A DNA stretch of 45,949 nucleotides from Tannerella sp. (GTDB lineage Bacteria; Bacteroidota; Bacteroidia; Bacteroidales; Tannerellaceae): contig JAITVY010000092.1 of NCBI GenBank assembly GCA_031285565.1, forward strand, positions 1 through 45,949. Reading direction: 5' to 3'. Below the pieces are notes generated by a model. The model did not search any database. It had not been told where the DNA came from and saw only the letters and a program-made list of their open reading frames with translations. Numbering within the stretch: the first letter of the stretch is position 1; each line of letters begins with the position of its first letter. Shown in pieces: positions 42,656 through 45,949 of the stretch. The translations under genes and the position numbers were made by a program.

Positions 42656-45600
42656 ATGAAATATGTATTATATCTGTTCATTTTTTGTACATCTGTATGT
42701 TTATCCATAGATGTAAATGCACGGAATACTGTAAACATTCCTTTGGCCGGAAATGTGCCGGAAAAAGATAATCATGCAGAAACTTCTGATGAATTTGTTG
42801 CAAAGCAGGCAAATAGCCAGCAGCAAAAAGAAATGATAACCGGGAAAGTAGTTGATATTAATGGTGAACCTATCATTGGGGCATCCGTAATTGATGTAAA
42901 TGAAAGGACAAACGGCACCATTACAGATATTGACGGCGAATTTTCGTTATCCGTCAGTAAAAATGCAATACTTGAGATTTCTTATATAGGTTTTGTGACC
43001 CAACAGGTCAAGACCGTCCCGGGAAAGAAACTTGCGGTTAAACTACTTGAAGATACGCAAACCCTTGATGAAGTAGTGGTGGTAGGGTACGGACAGCAAC
43101 GGGTTGCTACCGTTACCGGAGCGGTATCTCAAATCAAGACAGATAAGATTACAGTAGCTCCTGTCGCTAATGTTACGAATGCATTGGCCGGGCAATTACC
43201 CGGTTTGGTTACCAAACAGGAATCCGGAATACCAGGGCAAGATGATGCTAAACTGAAAATCCGTGGTTTTGGTAATCCTTTGGTTATCGTAGATGGAATT
43301 GAAACCGATTTGAATAATTTAGATCCTAACCAGATTGAAACGATTTCTATTTTGAAGGATGGTGCAGCCTCAATTTATGGTGCGCGGGCCGGGAATGGTG
43401 TAATCCTGGTTACCACCAAACGGGGGAAGCAGTCAAAACCCATGATAACAGTCAACAGTTCTTTAACGATGCAAGGTTCAACCAAAGTAATCAGGCCTGC
43501 AACATCGGCTGAGCGTGCCCAGTTCGAGACTGATAAGTGGCTGAATTCAGGTAAGCCGGCTGATCAGGTGCCGTTTACCGAAGAAGAAATCCAAAAATTC
43601 AGGGATGGCACCGATCCTAAATACCTGAATACGGATTGGTTTGATGCCTCTGTGCGTAAGCTTGCACCCCAGCAGAATCATAATGTCTCACTTTCCGGTG
43701 GAAATGAAGCAATTAAATATTACGGTTATTTCGGATACAATACACAGGAAACGATCCTGAAAAAGAATGGCGGACATTACGATCGTTACAATTTCCAGAC
43801 GAATATAGATGCAAAAGTATCCAGTCAACTTTCCGTCGGGATGGATATACAGTATTTTAAAGAACAGCGCTTTTATCCGTCCGGTGCCGATATGGCGGAT
43901 TCTGATGTTAACTTCTGGAAAGACCTGGTTTATGGCGCTGATCCTTCTTTTGCATTGACATTACCTGATCCGACTAAAATGGCGTATGCCGGTATTGCTT
44001 ATGGTAGTCCGGTATGGGCGACAAATTCCGATTTATCCGGTTCGCAGGATAAACTTAAAAATACGACACAATTCAGAGGAGAAGTGAAGTATGATTTTGC
44101 ATTCCTTTCCGGATTGTACGCCAAAGGTGTTGTGATCTACAGAAATAGTTCTTTCGATCAGAAAAACGTGAAAAAACAGGAGCAATTTTATACATATAGT
44201 GCCGAGACAGACCAGTATACCTATGTCCGTAGTTCGCAGGATCCACAAACGATAAGCAGAAAAAGCGAGAATAGTGAAAAATTGGTTCAGCAGTATTCAT
44301 TAAATTACAATAATACTTTCCAGGATGCCCATACGGTTACGGGAATGTTCTTGTATGAATACCAGCACGAGAAGAGAAGGGGCTTTGATGCTTCACGGGG
44401 TGGTTATCAATCCATGGCGATCGAAGAGTTATTTGCAGGTGACCCTACAACGTCGGCCAATAACTCATTCAGCAGCAACCTGGGGCGTATATCCTGGATT
44501 GGACGGTTGAACTATAGTTATCTGGACCGGTATATGGTTGAGACGATTTTAAGGGCAGATGCTTCGTCACGCTTTGCCAAAGGAGACCGGTGGGGGTATT
44601 TTCCAAGTGTTTCATTAGGATGGAATATAGCAAGGGAGGATTTTATGGACAAGTATGATTTGTTCGACAATTTAAAACTCCGTCTTAGCTACGGATCATC
44701 CGGTTATGATGAAGTTGCCAATTTCGCATATTTAACAGGATATGAATATGATATTACATATACGCTTGGCAATAGCCTGATTTCCGGTCTGATTCCTTCA
44801 GGCATGGCCAATCCTAATTTAACATGGGAGAAGATGAGCCTGTACAATGCCGGGCTGGATTTCTCTTTATGGCGTCATAAATTGTATGGAGAAGTTGAAT
44901 ATTTTTACAGGAAACGTTCTGGTATTCCTGAACGGCGTGCAAACTCTTTTCCTTCGTCTTTCGGTGCCCAACTCCCGCAGGAAAACCTGAACAGCCAGAG
45001 TACAACCGGTTTCGAACTTAGGTTGGGTACTTCCGGAAAGGTAGGGGAAGTAAACTACGATGTTGCCGGAAATATAGCATATACACGAACCAAATGGATT
45101 GATTTTGATGAAGCTAGTTATACAGACCCGGATGAAATAAGACTGTATAAAAAAAGCGGGCAATTTACAGACCGGCGTATTGGTTATGTTTTTGACGGGT
45201 TATTTACAAGCCAGGAAGAGATTGATAACTGGGCACTTACGTTCGATGAATTGAATAATGATAATTCATCACTCCGCCCTGGCGATGTGAAATATAAAGA
45301 TTTAAATGGTGATGGTGTGATCAACTGGCGCGACCAGAAAGAAATCGGTAAAGGCGTTGAGCCTCACTGGACGTTTGGCCTTAACCTAGGTGTACAATAC
45401 AGGAATTTTGATCTTTCGGCATTATTCCAGGGTGCGTTTGACTATACTACGTATGTTGACTTGTCGGCAGCTCCGACTAACCTTAACTATCGCAACAACT
45501 GGAACGAAAAAACGAATAATAAAGCAAATGCGCTGCTTCCAAGACCGGCCGGATCGGCAACAAATGGATATTATTCGGATTACCGGAATCATAATACTAC

Positions 45601-45826
45601 CTATATGCGTTTGAAGAATTTGTCACTTGGATATGAAGTTCCGGTATCGTTACTGACCAAAATCGGAGTGAGTAGATTCAGGCTTTATGTTGCAGGTACA
45701 AACCTTTTTACGTTGACCAATTTGAGAAAGTATGGTGTAGATCCGGAAATGCCTGAAAGATATGGGGCCGGTGTTTATTATCCTCAACAGTTTACAATGA
45801 GTTTTGGGTGTAATCTCACATTTTAA
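42656..45826 (+). CDS. SusC/RagA-family TonB-dependent outer-membrane transporter
   Basis: 1056 residues. A signal peptide (YLFIFCTSVCLSIDVNA) is followed by a carboxypeptidase-D-like regulatory domain (ITGKVVDINGEPIIGASVID), the TonB box region (TLDEVVVVGYG) and the plug (IRGFGNPLVIVDG, ISILKDGAASIYGARAGNG, VILVTTKRGK). A large beta-barrel makes up the rest, ending with the aromatic YPQQFTMSFGCNLTF. It imports the glycan fragments that the rhamnosidase processes. The SusD partner would normally begin right after and is outside the window; the last 123 bp show no gene start. Confidence 0.95.
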   Translation: MKYVLYLFIFCTSVCLSIDVNARNTVNIPLAGNVPEKDNHAETSDEFVAKQANSQQQKEMITGKVVDINGEPIIGASVIDVNERTNGTITDIDGEFSLSVSKNAILEISYIGFVTQQVKTVPGKKLAVKLLEDTQTLDEVVVVGYGQQRVATVTGAVSQIKTDKITVAPVANVTNALAGQLPGLVTKQESGIPGQDDAKLKIRGFGNPLVIVDGIETDLNNLDPNQIETISILKDGAASIYGARAGNGVILVTTKRGKQSKPMITVNSSLTMQGSTKVIRPATSAERAQFETDKWLNSGKPADQVPFTEEEIQKFRDGTDPKYLNTDWFDASVRKLAPQQNHNVSLSGGNEAIKYYGYFGYNTQETILKKNGGHYDRYNFQTNIDAKVSSQLSVGMDIQYFKEQRFYPSGADMADSDVNFWKDLVYGADPSFALTLPDPTKMAYAGIAYGSPVWATNSDLSGSQDKLKNTTQFRGEVKYDFAFLSGLYAKGVVIYRNSSFDQKNVKKQEQFYTYSAETDQYTYVRSSQDPQTISRKSENSEKLVQQYSLNYNNTFQDAHTVTGMFLYEYQHEKRRGFDASRGGYQSMAIEELFAGDPTTSANNSFSSNLGRISWIGRLNYSYLDRYMVETILRADASSRFAKGDRWGYFPSVSLGWNIAREDFMDKYDLFDNLKLRLSYGSSGYDEVANFAYLTGYEYDITYTLGNSLISGLIPSGMANPNLTWEKMSLYNAGLDFSLWRHKLYGEVEYFYRKRSGIPERRANSFPSSFGAQLPQENLNSQSTTGFELRLGTSGKVGEVNYDVAGNIAYTRTKWIDFDEASYTDPDEIRLYKKSGQFTDRRIGYVFDGLFTSQEEIDNWALTFDELNNDNSSLRPGDVKYKDLNGDGVINWRDQKEIGKGVEPHWTFGLNLGVQYRNFDLSALFQGAFDYTTYVDLSAAPTNLNYRNNWNEKTNNKANALLPRPAGSATNGYYSDYRNHNTTYMRLKNLSLGYEVPVSLLTKIGVSRFRLYVAGTNLFTLTNLRKYGVDPEMPERYGAGVYYPQQFTMSFGCNLTF

Positions 45827-45949
45827 TAGTAATGCGAATCAGTATTTAAAAAATTAGATAAATGAATGCGATGGCGATTTTTCCCATCGTATGTACCAGA
45901 AGCCCAGGTGTAGATCTGACCTTCATCGCTCTTTGAATATTTGTTTTCT

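Noticed and set aside
1..45949. CRISPR arrays, retron or insertion-sequence transposase
   Set aside because: No regularly spaced repeats, no cas-like genes, no reverse transcriptase frame inside the window (the group II intron ORF is upstream) and no transposase found.

Overview
The window looks like a chromosomal segment of a Bacteroidales bacterium (Bacteroides/Parabacteroides/Dysgonomonas type). Evidence: a SusC/RagA TonB-dependent receptor beside a GH78 rhamnosidase and a LacI regulator, a DUF6266 protein, Bacteroidetes-type promoters (TAnnTTTG -7 element, TTG near -33), and the remains of a Bacteroides-type conjugative element. No rRNA, tRNA or CRISPR array was seen.

Layout. (1) 1-3558: conjugative-element debris. 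The window opens in the 3' end of a group II intron that interrupts a TraG/MobC-type coupling-protein gene; the short 3' exon is fused by deletion to the C-terminal part of a SNF2/methylase-helicase gene, followed by two element-type accessory genes. (2) 3777-26029: a dense defence island. It holds a complete ABC-three-component (ABC-3C) system with a nuclease-like effector (3777-7416, minus); a decayed AbiEii gene; a tightly overlapping six-gene operon (8565-14913) of AbiEi antitoxin, AbiEii nucleotidyltransferase, PRTase-CE-like phosphoribosyltransferase, ORC/CDC6-like AAA+ ATPase, an unrecognised protein and an N6-adenine methyltransferase; an AbiEii C-terminal fragment; a three-gene module (15577-21016) of a STAND/NLR-like NTPase, a TIR protein and a small membrane protein that share a 19-20 residue tag; a RhuM-family gene with a probable frameshift; a HigA-like/DUF6922 regulator; a HEPN-like gene; and a junkyard of FtsK, AbiEii and other fragments beside an AbiEi gene. 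Related repeats at about 8077, 15067 and 21171 bracket the two central modules, which suggests cassette-like accretion. (3) 26275-37521: ordinary chromosomal genes (AraC/GyrI regulator, DJ-1/PfpI protein, LuxR-type PAS regulator, aspartate dehydrogenase, DUF6266, haemolysin III, OmpA-like lipoprotein, a frameshifted ArnT-like glycosyltransferase, a serine hydrolase). (4) 37731-45949: the start of a polysaccharide utilisation locus: LacI regulator, about 900 bp of AT-rich DNA carrying several similar palindromic operators, GH78 alpha-L-rhamnosidase and SusC; SusD would be expected just beyond the window.

The strongest candidates for something new are the six-gene AbiE/PRTase/ORC/methyltransferase operon and the NTPase-TIR-membrane module joined by a shared peptide tag, which fits the logic of NLR-associated amyloid-type signalling. 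Functions are inferred from motifs read by eye; no database search was run.
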